Positions 54,148 to 63,061 of a stretch of 64,000 bases of DNA are shown here, in pieces (position 1 is the stretch's first letter; each line of letters starts with the position of its first letter). The notes beneath the pieces were generated by a model. The model was not told the origin of the DNA. It searched no databases and saw nothing but the letters and a program-made list of their open reading frames with translations. Origin of the DNA: Hufsiella arboris (GTDB lineage: Bacteria; Bacteroidota; Bacteroidia; Sphingobacteriales; Sphingobacteriaceae); NCBI RefSeq assembly GCF_009834875.1, contig NZ_WVHT01000002.1, positions 248,001 to 312,000 of the forward strand, written 5' to 3'. Both the position numbers and the translations under genes were made by a program.

Positions 54148-55127
54148 AGCCGATTGAACGTTCAACGTTTTTTAGTAAAAAAGTTCTGCTCAGCCTGATC
54201 GGGGTCGATTATGAGTTGTTTGAACGATCCGGGCGTTCGAATGCCGTCCAATTTGCGATGACCGGCATTTTTGTGATCCTGATTTTGATTATCAGTTTCC
54301 TGTCGGTGTTCTATGCATTCGACCTCATGTTTGATAAATGGCATGCTGAGTTATTGCTATCACTTTTCTTTTCGGTCATGTTCTTCAATCTGTACGTCTT
54401 TTTGATTCAGACGTTTTCAAAAGAAAGTTTTCCGGGATTTGGCGGAATAAAAATCTTAAACACTTCTAATTTGTCCCGGCTTGGCTTTGTTTTATTACTT
54501 GGATTTTTAATTGCTCAGCCAGTTCGAATTTTTCTGCTGCGTTCGAAGCTGGACGTTGATATTGCTGATTTTAAGGCAAAGTTGTATCAAAGTTTTGCTG
54601 AAAAGAACGCCCGGCTGTATAGCACTGAAATAAACAACCTTCATGCTAAAAAGCAGCGGTTCATTATGCTGGGCGGTGAGACGGCCGAAGAGGAGATCAT
54701 TCAGGTTGACAAGGAACTTACCGATATCAATCAAACGGTTGAGCAGGCTAATGCATTGGCGGCAGCAACCATTGATGATTCTAGTTTTTTTATTAAGCGA
54801 ATAGAATTATCCAATAGATATCCGCAAACAACGATTATTACGACGCTCGTTTTAATCATTTTTTTAATGCCCGTCGCCCTGATTTATTTTGTGCCGACAA
54901 CAAGTCATTATTACAAACAGAAGAAGGAAAATGAAAGGTCCCTGATCTTAACGAATTACGGGGACTTTAAGATCAGGTATAAACGCTTGTTTCAGGAGAA
55001 ATACGGTTTAAAGGACATTCAGTTTTATGAGCACTTCGATGATCCTCCTTTTAACTCGTTAAAAAAGTCTAACGGGGCATACTTGAATCAAGATGAATTT
55101 TTTGAACGCCTGACCGGTCATGAGTGA
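54144..55127 (+). CDS. Second, diverged DUF4407-like membrane protein
   Basis: A 327-residue protein with the same layout as its neighbour: helices at about 35-57, 66-90 and 110-127, a shorter coiled-coil section (about 130-205; DIADFKAKLYQSFAEKNARL, EEEIIQVDKELTDINQTVEQ), a final helix (about 225-247) and a charged C-terminal tail. The signature is degraded (VMFFNLYVFLIQTF in place of FNIDRFIV). It is coupled to the preceding gene (ATGA) and overlaps the DnaJ-fusion gene by 8 bp. The two probably form a hetero-oligomer. Confidence 0.7.
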   Translation: MKPIERSTFFSKKVLLSLIGVDYELFERSGRSNAVQFAMTGIFVILILIISFLSVFYAFDLMFDKWHAELLLSLFFSVMFFNLYVFLIQTFSKESFPGFGGIKILNTSNLSRLGFVLLLGFLIAQPVRIFLLRSKLDVDIADFKAKLYQSFAEKNARLYSTEINNLHAKKQRFIMLGGETAEEEIIQVDKELTDINQTVEQANALAAATIDDSSFFIKRIELSNRYPQTTIITTLVLIIFLMPVALIYFVPTTSHYYKQKKENERSLILTNYGDFKIRYKRLFQEKYGLKDIQFYEHFDDPPFNSLKKSNGAYLNQDEFFERLTGHE

Positions 55128-57105
55128 TTTCAGAAAAGATTATTATGCAATCCTGGGACTTAGTCCGGGAGCAAGCAACGCCGATATAAAGCGGGCTTAC
55201 AGGAAGCTGGTTAAGCAATATCATCCGGATCTGCATGGTGATCAGGCATCATTCGGAACAAAAATGACCGAGATTAATGAGGCGTACGAAGTTTTGGGAA
55301 ATGAAGATGAACGGAAGGCTTATGACGCTTATCTCGAAAATAAATTAAAACTTCAGCCAAGCGTTCAAAAGGGACCGGCCGAAAAAAATAAGCGAACTTA
55401 TACCAAAACGGTGACCGTCGATCGCGAAAATCGTTGTTACCTCAAAGGGACGCTTTGCATAAAGTTTAAAGGGGTTCCTGAAAACCGTCCGGACGAAAAT
55501 ATCTTTAGAGAGATATCATATAATCTAAAGGCCACAGAGATTTCTGCGATAATAAACCGGAGGGATATTGGCGAGGAGGGCGTCTTGTCGCTGGAATTCA
55601 GGGAGGTGTTCGAACAAAATAAGAAAATAAGTATCCCACTGGACCGCCCCGTGTCCGCCACGGTTATAGCTAACGACGGTACGGCGGAACGATACCTGCT
55701 GGACTTAAACGAGGTGAGGGTACCGTCACCGGAAATAGTTGATGTAACAAAACATGAGGGGGACAGTTACGGAACATTAACCGGGGTTTTCTATGCGTAT
55801 ATCAGAAAAGTCGTCAGTGAGGAGAAAGATATTGAAGTCACTGAATGTTTCGGCGAGACCGGGCATGTCGAAGAAAAATTCGAAAACGGCATCAGGCATT
55901 ATCGGAAGCAGTATTATCATGTAGATTGTTCAACGTATTGGGGGGACTGGATTATCGATACGCCGAAGCCTACCACCATTCCAACGGGAAGAACTGAAAA
56001 AAAAGGTGCTTATTCTCGAACTGAATATTATTATTCGGACAGGAAGAAAAAATACTGGGGAAACTGGGTGTACCAGCCTGTCAGCAGCCACGCAAGTGCA
56101 GCGGGTTGTGCCGGCCCTTTGCGCCTGTTGATCGGATTGATTCTGGCGGGTATTTTCTTATATCATCTGCTCCCTGCCTTGTTGTTTATCGTTCCTTTTT
56201 TTGTTTTAATCATACTCCTTCAATTTGTGCCGCCAAAAGTGTGGACCGGAATTGTGATGGTTGTTATTAGCTGTTTTGTGCTGATTTCCCTGGCTGCGCT
56301 GATTTCCTTGTTTACTGCTTCCCGGAATCGTGCCGGGCAACATAACCCGGCTGAAAACAGCGTGACCACGAACTACGAGCCTGTTAAAAAAAATTCAGCT
56401 AAACCTTCGCGTGATACGCTGGTAGTTCATGACATTTCCTGGAAGGATTATGATGGCAGAAAATACCAGGGGCGCTTCTGGGTCAAAAAAAGCGCTGTGA
56501 CGGCTGCCAGCAAATTTAAAAACGAGCTGGATGCGGGTTCGTTTGGCGTAAACGGGTACGCCGGGATAGTTTCTTCTTTGAAAGAACATGATTCAACAGC
56601 GCTTAACGGGGTTTATGGGATGCTGGATTCCATACGTAAAACGGATTCCTTGTCCGCTCCGCGTTTTGCTGAGACGGTGGTTTCACTCGTGCAGTCAATT
56701 CCTTACACACTCATACTTCCGCAGGATTGTAATCCGGATCTTTACCATGACCCGTATATTTCCACCTACCTGAACTCACCTTCTCCGAAATGCGAAGGTT
56801 TTCAGCGCTTCGGCATTAATTCGCCGGTTGAGTTTTTAGGCTCATTGCATGGCGATTGTGATACGCGTACGCTGTTGTTATACTCAATATTGTCTCATTA
56901 TGGCTACCGGGTGGCGATGTTAAGCAGTGAGCATTACAATCATTCACTGCTGGGAATTGATCTGCCGTTTGACGGGGCTGCATTCAATGACGGCGGCCAG
57001 CGTTATGTGCTGTGGGAAACGACTTATGCCGGTATTCAACCCGGTTTAATAGCAGGTGCGGTTGCTAACCTGGATTACTGGAAAATTACTATAAAATCTA
57101 ACTGA
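55120..57105 (+). CDS. DnaJ-membrane-transglutaminase-like fusion protein
   Basis: A 661-residue protein. Residues about 5-68 are a J domain (YYAILGLSPGASNADIKRAY) with the HPD motif in QYHPDLHGD. A beta-rich middle (about 85-320) carries WG-x-W repeats (TYWGDWIIDTP, KKYWGNWVYQP). Two or three membrane helices follow (about 330-395). The C-terminal domain is papain/transglutaminase-like, with Cys580 in HGDCDTRTLLLYSILSHYGY, His605/608 in SSEHYNHSLLGID and Glu633 in LWETTYAG. The J domain should recruit Hsp70. A chaperone-linked protease or crosslinker anchored in the membrane is an unusual combination. It is in the middle of the six-gene operon. Confidence 0.8.
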   Translation: MSDFRKDYYAILGLSPGASNADIKRAYRKLVKQYHPDLHGDQASFGTKMTEINEAYEVLGNEDERKAYDAYLENKLKLQPSVQKGPAEKNKRTYTKTVTVDRENRCYLKGTLCIKFKGVPENRPDENIFREISYNLKATEISAIINRRDIGEEGVLSLEFREVFEQNKKISIPLDRPVSATVIANDGTAERYLLDLNEVRVPSPEIVDVTKHEGDSYGTLTGVFYAYIRKVVSEEKDIEVTECFGETGHVEEKFENGIRHYRKQYYHVDCSTYWGDWIIDTPKPTTIPTGRTEKKGAYSRTEYYYSDRKKKYWGNWVYQPVSSHASAAGCAGPLRLLIGLILAGIFLYHLLPALLFIVPFFVLIILLQFVPPKVWTGIVMVVISCFVLISLAALISLFTASRNRAGQHNPAENSVTTNYEPVKKNSAKPSRDTLVVHDISWKDYDGRKYQGRFWVKKSAVTAASKFKNELDAGSFGVNGYAGIVSSLKEHDSTALNGVYGMLDSIRKTDSLSAPRFAETVVSLVQSIPYTLILPQDCNPDLYHDPYISTYLNSPSPKCEGFQRFGINSPVEFLGSLHGDCDTRTLLLYSILSHYGYRVAMLSSEHYNHSLLGIDLPFDGAAFNDGGQRYVLWETTYAGIQPGLIAGAVANLDYWKITIKSN

Positions 57106-57106
57106 T

Positions 57107-57616
57107 ATGACTTCGTTTAAGATTCTGACCATGTCTCTGGCAATTTCTGTTTTTTTAATAGTCTTAGTTGGGCTGATTTGGGGGCTGTTATGGAAACGTT
57201 TTAAATCTAAGAATGCGGCGGACGGGAATTTAAATCCCGCGTATGTCACCTGGTTTTCGGGACTTTTTGTGGCAGGCTTGATTGTTTTATCGGATGTTAT
57301 GAAAGCAGTGCAGGAGGCTTCGGATAATTTGCTGAAGCTGGATGCTGACGGGTTAAAAATGAATACCGCTAAAACAATCCTGGTGATCGAAGCAGTGGCG
57401 CTTTGCTGGTTTATTGTGCTTTACCTGGTTGTGGAATCGGTGTTCAGGCTGTTGTTCCGGAAAGTAGATGAGCATGTGCAGATGCAGGAAGAGATGGTTT
57501 CTTATTTTTTGTTTAAAGGGTTTTTTGTGGTGGGTGTTGTTTATAGCTTTTCAGTCGTTTTACAAACGGTTTTGAGGTTGTTTATACCGTCTGTCGATTT
57601 ACCGTTTTTTCATTAG
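57107..57616 (+). CDS. Four-helix membrane protein, last gene of the six-gene operon
   Basis: A 169-residue integral membrane protein 1 bp after the DnaJ-fusion gene. Helices are at about residues 8-27, 46-62, 88-110 and 132-155, with KVDEHVQMQEEMVSYFLFKG between the last two. No motif ties it to a known family. Convergent with the STAS gene on the other strand, with 10 bp between the stops. Confidence 0.65.
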   Translation: MTSFKILTMSLAISVFLIVLVGLIWGLLWKRFKSKNAADGNLNPAYVTWFSGLFVAGLIVLSDVMKAVQEASDNLLKLDADGLKMNTAKTILVIEAVALCWFIVLYLVVESVFRLLFRKVDEHVQMQEEMVSYFLFKGFFVVGVVYSFSVVLQTVLRLFIPSVDLPFFH

Positions 57617-57626
57617 GAGATAGGTA

Positions 57627-57977
57627 TTACCATGCATAAGAAAAATCCGTCAATTTGCTTAAATTATCAAATGACAAAACTTTGTAATTGGTGTTTACTG
57701 GGTTACGTTGAGTCTGAGTCTTTGCAACACTATTTAACATTTCGACAATTCCGAAATCAGCATTGTTAATCACTAAATCGATATTTTCAAGTCGCGAGAC
57801 TTCTTTATGGAATTGATCAGCAAAAGATCTGGACATAAATAGCACACTTTGAAAATCCAGTTCTATTTTTTTACTAGTTCCTAATTCTTCTTTAATTAGG
57901 TTTGTAAGCCGACTGGCACTTTCTCGAGTGTCTAACGTAGCGGGTAAAAACGAAACGATTTTGATCTCTGATGTCAT
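57627..57977 (-). CDS. STAS-like (DUF4325) protein
   Basis: A 116-residue cytosolic protein with the STAS-like order: IKIVSFLPATLDTRESASRL at the start, KIELDFQSVLFMSRSFADQF in the middle and LVINNADFGIVEMLNSVAKT at the end. DUF4325 proteins are the small partners of GHKL ATPases encoded next door, here at 58043. Together they resemble an anti-sigma/anti-anti-sigma pair, but no sigma factor is nearby. Unlike SpoIIAA, the DS(S/T) phosphorylation motif is not clear (VLFMSRSF). Confidence 0.75.
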   Translation of the reverse strand: MTSEIKIVSFLPATLDTRESASRLTNLIKEELGTSKKIELDFQSVLFMSRSFADQFHKEVSRLENIDLVINNADFGIVEMLNSVAKTQTQRNPVNTNYKVLSFDNLSKLTDFSYAW

Positions 57978-58042
57978 AACGTCATGCTTTAAGTTGCAAA
58001 TTTAGTGAAATATAACTCATCTTATATCATGTGAGTTTCAAG

Positions 58043-58969
58043 TTAGTCTGTGTAATTATATAGATTAAAACCAGCTTTTGCAACAACTGGTATTCTAAGA
58101 CATAGATACACGCCCTGCCAATAGATTGTTTGAGGTAATTCAATTACGTTATTTAATTCAGAATTATGAATATTAAAGACATTACCTGACCAAATAAAGT
58201 ATTTACCGTTTAGACCTTTTGTCAATACCTCTTTAGAGGTGCTAATTCCAAATCCCCGATCTACGTTACCGCCTTTGGTTGATTGACCACTTAATGCCGC
58301 TTTCATAGCTTCTAAATGCGTATTTATTTGATTTTTGTATTTGTCAAAATTCTGATAGGATTCAAGTAAAGTTCTCCCTATATCCGCTATGGCAATATCG
58401 ATGTAACCCTTTGAAGGGTAATACTGAGCGAGTAAATATCCGCAATCATCGTATGAATGATGCAAGATGTTATTTATTGCTTCGTCCAGGAGATACATCA
58501 AGGCTCCCATTTCTGGATTTTTAATTTGGCTGATTCTGACAAGCAATCGATTAATGGCGCTTAGGAATTGGTCTCGAATGGCTGATACCTCATTTCCATC
58601 TCCCGCCGGAAAAGTGATTATCGGAATGTAAGTCTTGTTTTGAAATTTTTCCATGAATTTTTCAAATGACGAATCTGAAAGGTCTAACGGATCGATTCCA
58701 TTCGGAAAAGAAAGGCAATTCATGTATTCGCTCGTTGATGCGTCGATAAAGTCATCGTTTATTACTAACGATTGACCACTCCTGCCATATTGCTTTTTTA
58801 TTAACGGTAAGGCCAACGTGTAAAATGGGTGGGTGAATTTCGCCTCGCGATAGTTCAACTCGATTTCCTTGCAACCGCTAGCGCTTTGCACCTGTTCAAG
58901 TAGGCTAAAAAGACTTTGAATAGGGTGCCCAAAATTATCAGAGAATCGTGAGGGAAGTTTTATGACCAT
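58043..58969 (-). CDS. GHKL-fold ATP-binding protein, partner of the STAS protein
   Basis: A 308-residue protein. An N-terminal alpha/beta part (about 1-120; KEIELNYREAKFTHPFYTLA) looks like a degenerate STAS domain. The ATPase motifs follow: N-box LLDEAINNILHHSYD, G1 IAIADIGRTLLES, and G2 DRGFGISTSKEVLTKGL. It has no histidine for phosphorylation and no membrane helix, so it acts like an anti-sigma-type kinase or a switch. The STAS gene begins 65 bp downstream on the same strand. Pairs of this kind occur in accessory regions with no known role. Confidence 0.78.
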   Translation of the reverse strand: MVIKLPSRFSDNFGHPIQSLFSLLEQVQSASGCKEIELNYREAKFTHPFYTLALPLIKKQYGRSGQSLVINDDFIDASTSEYMNCLSFPNGIDPLDLSDSSFEKFMEKFQNKTYIPIITFPAGDGNEVSAIRDQFLSAINRLLVRISQIKNPEMGALMYLLDEAINNILHHSYDDCGYLLAQYYPSKGYIDIAIADIGRTLLESYQNFDKYKNQINTHLEAMKAALSGQSTKGGNVDRGFGISTSKEVLTKGLNGKYFIWSGNVFNIHNSELNNVIELPQTIYWQGVYLCLRIPVVAKAGFNLYNYTD

Positions 58970-59204
58970 TACGCAAAACTAAATAAATATAGAATATTTC
59001 AGTGGTTGGACCGTGGGAATGGAAGATGAGCCTTTTGTGGCTTCTGGTAACGTGCTTCACGTTATTTATAATAGAAGCAAGCAAAAGTGCTAATTTTTAG
59101 TCGCCTCGCTATTATGGCCGATGTAAGTTGTATGCCAACGTATTTAATTTGTAACTCTTTAATTAACCTGCGCTTAATCGAGTCTGATTTTAAGTATCGC
59201 ATGT

Positions 59205-59252
59205 GTTACGGGAACCCGTAAAAATGCTTTTGAAAATATACCCTTAGCTATG
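59205..59252 (+). promoter_or_regulatory. TTTACGGG-palindrome promoter of the 59282-59569 unit
   Basis: GTTACGGGAACCCGTAAA at 59205-59222 differs from the 50576 site by one base. A weaker -7 box, TAGCTATG, is at 59245-59252; spacing is 40 bp rather than 38. Two small genes follow. Confidence 0.55.
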
Positions 59253-59281
59253 TCGCTTAATAACAAAGGGAATCGGTAATC

Positions 59282-59404
59282 ATGTCGTATCGTTGTGAGG
59301 CAAATTACGTGAAGGAACTAAATAAAGCAGATTGTCCGAAAAATGATACCGGAGACTTTTGCCTGACACGTGAAGTAATGGCATTTAATTCATTAACGTA
59401 CTAA
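59282..59404 (+). CDS. Possible 40-residue Cys-containing protein
   Basis: A short frame starting MSYRCEANYVKELNKADCPK and ending FNSLTY, with three cysteines. It lies 29 bp after the -7 box of the palindrome promoter and 15 bp before the next small gene. Nothing similar is recognised; it may be a real short gene or leader peptide. Confidence 0.35.
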   Translation: MSYRCEANYVKELNKADCPKNDTGDFCLTREVMAFNSLTY

Positions 59405-59419
59405 CTAGATCTATTTACA

Positions 59420-59569
59420 ATGGCAAAAGTAGCACCCTTTCATTCTGTTAAACAAACTGTCTATCATGACAACAGCAAGTGTACAGAAGGAAATAACATT
59501 GAAAGAGCTAATCTGCGATCAGGCACAGGAGGCAAGCCGAAATGTCAGCACTGTAATCGGTTAAATTAA
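59420..59569 (+). CDS. Small Cys/His protein, conserved type
   Basis: A 49-residue protein starting MAKVAPFHSVKQTVYHDNSK and ending in GKPKCQHCNRLN. The pattern 'VYHDNSxCxxGNNIE ... GTGGKPxCxxCxxLN' is a recurrent short family in Bacteroidota as I recall it. Cys24, Cys43, Cys46 and nearby histidines suit a zinc knuckle. It is probably transcribed from the palindrome promoter at 59205 and is followed by a hairpin. Confidence 0.65.
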   Translation: MAKVAPFHSVKQTVYHDNSKCTEGNNIERANLRSGTGGKPKCQHCNRLN

Positions 59570-59600
59570 ATTTTACCTTTAATCCTGGCAATCTTTGTGA

Positions 59601-59625
59601 ATTACAGAGCTTAAGACTCTGTAAT
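59601..59625 (+). terminator. Hairpin after the 59420 gene
   Basis: Perfect 9-bp arms ATTACAGAG / CTCTGTAAT with a 7-nt loop, 31 bp after the stop. The following sequence is T-rich but lacks a clean run. Confidence 0.55.
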
Positions 59626-59768
59626 TCTATCATATGGATATCCATCTATCAACTTTCATTACATATAGCTTTGCCGTTCCTGTGTCACCGCAATATTAGC
59701 TAATTCATAATATTCCATATTTGGTGAAGTTGGGTTAACCATATTTTATTTGATTCCAACTGAAATCG

Positions 59769-62700
59769 TTGCAGAATATTAGTTTTGTTAAACAAGCTAA
59801 TCTCTTGAATCACCAACAATCCATACTCTCATTCTGGAAAGACATCGAAATATTCGCCTTACCAGAACTGCCAGCAGATGCTAAAGCAATCAATCTCGAT
59901 AAACCCTTACCCTGGGAGCTTCCGTTTACACCTAGGCCCAACAGTACCTGGCGGCATACGATCTTTTTCGGTAAGCATAGCAAAGAAAAGATCATCGGTG
60001 TCATTGAAAAAGCGATAGGGGATTATACAGAAAAGCCAGACTGGTTACAGAAACCCACCGGTAACACCTGCATGGCGGTGCTGATCCTGGATGAAGAAGG
60101 ACGACTCTCCGGCGACAGCCCGTATTTACAGGCATCTTACCTCCACGGGATAAAATGCCTGCAGGATGGCAGGTACTTGTCCGGGGTTAACAGTCGCCTG
60201 GATGCGATACAGGAAGAGTTTAAGGAGCGGCATCCGTATAGCCAGGACGCAGCGAGCCTGGAAAACATGTCTTCGCCTGTATTCACTCGTTCGCATTTGA
60301 AAAATGAGGTCGCTGTCCTGAACCGGCTAAACATCAAAGATGTTCTTTGTGATGCGCAGGTTTATGTACAATCCGCGCAGGTATCCAGGCTGGTTAAAGG
60401 AGATACGGCGTTTTTGAACAGCTTTTATCTGAATGACCTGGACAGGCTGATAACTGATTCCGCCCCTTTTGGAAAAGGATTAGCTGGTTATCTTAGCAAG
60501 GACGTGAAACTGGACGGGCGCATTGATTTATTAAGCGATGCGGATACTTTTTTTCAGACGCTGGATCCGGCAAAGATGCCTGCGGGTCGCTGGCCGTCTG
60601 ATCCTGCTCAGGGCTTGTATACCGCTCAGCTCGGCGCGGTAGATACCAGTTTATCGCTGCTCGAAACTGAGGGCATCATCGGGATAAACGGTCCGCCAGG
60701 AACTGGTAAAACGACGCTGCTGGCTGACGTTATTGCCGAGATCGTGGTGTTACGTGCGCAAAAGCTGGCTCAAACCAATAGTTCCAATCTTTTCGGTAAG
60801 GGTGAACGCATAGAAAGGGAATCTGGCCGATTCTCTTATTATTTTCCTGTTCAAAGCGGGGTGTTCGATGATGCCGGGATTGTGGTGGCAAGTAATAACA
60901 ATGCAGCGGTAGAGAATATCTCTAAGGAATTGCCGGATGTACGGAAGATTGACCGGATAGCCTTTCCGGGTGCCGGGTATTTCACTGAATATTCTCAAAA
61001 CCTGATCAAAGGGGAGAGCTGGGGATTGCTGGCTGCAGCCCTGGGGAATGCGGAAAACAGGGCGGCGTTTAAAAATGAGGTTTGGTACGATTATGAGGGG
61101 AAACCGGGTTTTTCTACTGCGTTGCAATCTCTTTATAATAACCCGGAGAAGGTAGACCGGACGGTTGATTTCGTGGAACCTTACCAGGAAACTAAAACGG
61201 AATTTGAAGATCTGTTAAAGGAGCTTAATGAGTTTAAAAGGTTTGCCGGTGAATTCCACCGGTTGCTGCCCGGATTTTTAAAGGATCAGAAGCTTACAGT
61301 TAAACTTGAAAAGGAAATCGGTTTACTAACAAAGTCCATAAAACCGCTACGGGAAAACAGGCAGGGTTTAACAGAGGGTTTGTCTGCTTTACAAGAGCAA
61401 ATCGCCGAAGCCAGGAATGCTATCCGGCTGCATGAGTCGGTGAAACCTGGCTTTTTCTTCTTTCAGAAGCTCTTTAAAAGCGGACCGTTTGAGGCTTGGA
61501 ATAAGATTTTTCTTCCTTTGGTGAATGACTATTCAGAGCTATCGGCCCGGCGGAGCAGCCTGCAAAAGGAGCTGGAAGCGCTGGATGCCGGGATTGCTGG
61601 CAAAGAAAAGGAACAGGTGGCGCTGCAGGAAAAATTGGATAAGGTCAAACAAAATATAAGGGTGTATAACGGGAAAACGGAGGAACTGCATGAGCGCTAT
61701 GAAATTGCATATGAGGATATTCCGGGCGAAAAGTTGCTGGTGGCTTTTAAAAGCGATAAAAAGGCTTTCCATAAAGCTAATACCTGGTCGTCGGCGAAGT
61801 TGAATCGCCTGAGAAGTGAACTATTCCTGAAGGGCCTGAAGCTGCATGAATACGCGGTTTTAAGAAATGCCAAGGAATTTAAAAACAACATCAGTTTACT
61901 GCTGGACTTAATGGATGGTAAGGTGCTGGTGGATAAGCGGATGGCGCCGGGCTTATGGAGGTCTTTGTTCTTTTGCATTCCGGTGGTTTCTACCTCGCTT
62001 GCTTCGGTGAGCCGTTTGTTCGGTAGCCTGGGAAAGGAGAGTATTGGCTGGCTGTTACTGGATGAAGCGGGACAGGCTACGCCGCAGTCTGCCGCGGGTA
62101 TGATATACCGTAGTAAACGAAGTGTCATCATCGGGGATCCTTTGCAGATTGAACCGGTGGTAACAACGCCGGAGAAATTGATCAGCGTTTTGAATGGGCC
62201 GTACGAGATCGATCCGCTTTGGTCGCCTTTGAGAGGTTCCGCGCAGATGCTGGCTGACAGGGTAACGGCTACGGGTACCTGGATGAAACAGGGTGACGCG
62301 GATGAAGCGATCTGGACGGGTTTTCCGTTGCGTACGCACCGGCGCTGCAATAACCCGATGTTTGATCTTTCCAATGAAATTGCCTATGGCGGGCAGATGG
62401 TAAAAGCGGTGGATGATATTCCGTTCGATTGTCCGCTGGGGCCCTCTGGGTGGTTTGATGTAGAAGGCGTAACTATTTATAACAAGCAGGTGGTGGAAGA
62501 GGAGCTGGTTTTATTGAAAGAGAAGATCCGTTTACTGGGGAAGGAGCGGGAAGGGGTATTTGTGATCTCTCCGTTTAAGGCGGTGGCGGATCGCTGCAGG
62601 CAGGAGCTACAGGTAATAAATCTAAAAGTGTTGTGCGGAACGATTCATACGTTCCAGGGGAAGGAGGCGGATATTGTGTTTTTGGTGCTGGGAAGTGATC

Positions 62701-62852
62701 CGGCCAGGCCGGGTTCCAGGCAGTGGGCGTCGCAGAAGCCGAATATGCTGAATGTGGCCTTAACAAGGGCAAGGAGGAGGTTTTATGTGATCGGGAGTAA
62801 GAAGGGCTGGAAGGGGTATCCGTTTTTTTCGGTGCTGGCGGGGAAGTTGTGA
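59769..62852 (+). CDS. Superfamily 1 (Upf1/Dna2-like) helicase
   Basis: A 1027-residue helicase. Walker A is GINGPPGTGKTTLLADV (about 305-321); motif II is LLLDEAGQATPQS (Asp765), the DEAGQ/DEAxQ form of the Upf1-like class; motif III SVIIGDPLQIEPVV; motifs V-VI GTIHTFQGKEADIVF and NVALTRARRRFYV. A long insertion between motifs Ia and II (about 470-640) is a coiled coil. The N-terminal 300 residues have no recognised domain. It has no ATG near the frame start: translation must use TTG at 59769, just after an in-frame stop, or an upstream part is missing. Similar stand-alone helicases occur in defence regions. Confidence 0.88.
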   Translation: MQNISFVKQANLLNHQQSILSFWKDIEIFALPELPADAKAINLDKPLPWELPFTPRPNSTWRHTIFFGKHSKEKIIGVIEKAIGDYTEKPDWLQKPTGNTCMAVLILDEEGRLSGDSPYLQASYLHGIKCLQDGRYLSGVNSRLDAIQEEFKERHPYSQDAASLENMSSPVFTRSHLKNEVAVLNRLNIKDVLCDAQVYVQSAQVSRLVKGDTAFLNSFYLNDLDRLITDSAPFGKGLAGYLSKDVKLDGRIDLLSDADTFFQTLDPAKMPAGRWPSDPAQGLYTAQLGAVDTSLSLLETEGIIGINGPPGTGKTTLLADVIAEIVVLRAQKLAQTNSSNLFGKGERIERESGRFSYYFPVQSGVFDDAGIVVASNNNAAVENISKELPDVRKIDRIAFPGAGYFTEYSQNLIKGESWGLLAAALGNAENRAAFKNEVWYDYEGKPGFSTALQSLYNNPEKVDRTVDFVEPYQETKTEFEDLLKELNEFKRFAGEFHRLLPGFLKDQKLTVKLEKEIGLLTKSIKPLRENRQGLTEGLSALQEQIAEARNAIRLHESVKPGFFFFQKLFKSGPFEAWNKIFLPLVNDYSELSARRSSLQKELEALDAGIAGKEKEQVALQEKLDKVKQNIRVYNGKTEELHERYEIAYEDIPGEKLLVAFKSDKKAFHKANTWSSAKLNRLRSELFLKGLKLHEYAVLRNAKEFKNNISLLLDLMDGKVLVDKRMAPGLWRSLFFCIPVVSTSLASVSRLFGSLGKESIGWLLLDEAGQATPQSAAGMIYRSKRSVIIGDPLQIEPVVTTPEKLISVLNGPYEIDPLWSPLRGSAQMLADRVTATGTWMKQGDADEAIWTGFPLRTHRRCNNPMFDLSNEIAYGGQMVKAVDDIPFDCPLGPSGWFDVEGVTIYNKQVVEEELVLLKEKIRLLGKEREGVFVISPFKAVADRCRQELQVINLKVLCGTIHTFQGKEADIVFLVLGSDPARPGSRQWASQKPNMLNVALTRARRRFYVIGSKKGWKGYPFFSVLAGKL

Positions 62853-62945
62853 GAAGTGGAGCAGGAGATATGGCGGGTTATTTAGCCTGGTGAGAGTTTA
62901 TTATGTGGCTTTAACGTGGTAAATAACCCGGGGAAAAATGGGTGA

Positions 62946-62979
62946 TTTAACGGGTGAAAAAAGGGTGTCTTGCATCACA
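62946..62979 (+). promoter_or_regulatory. 34-bp AAAGGGTG element upstream of the 63062 gene
   Basis: The second copy of the element at 51208, with 28 of 34 positions identical. It starts 93 bp after the helicase stop and ends 82 bp before the ATG of the next gene. Similarity to the first copy extends past the element (TCTTC, then ATATT). Confidence 0.55.
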
Positions 62980-63061
62980 GTTGTTTGTCGCAGTCTTCGC
63001 ATATTGCGAACCTGTCTGTGAAAAACATGCCTTCTCGGTATGGATGCTTGATAAACCTTAC

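Noticed and set aside
61697-62374. 225-codon minus-strand frame
   Set aside because: Antisense shadow of the helicase motifs.
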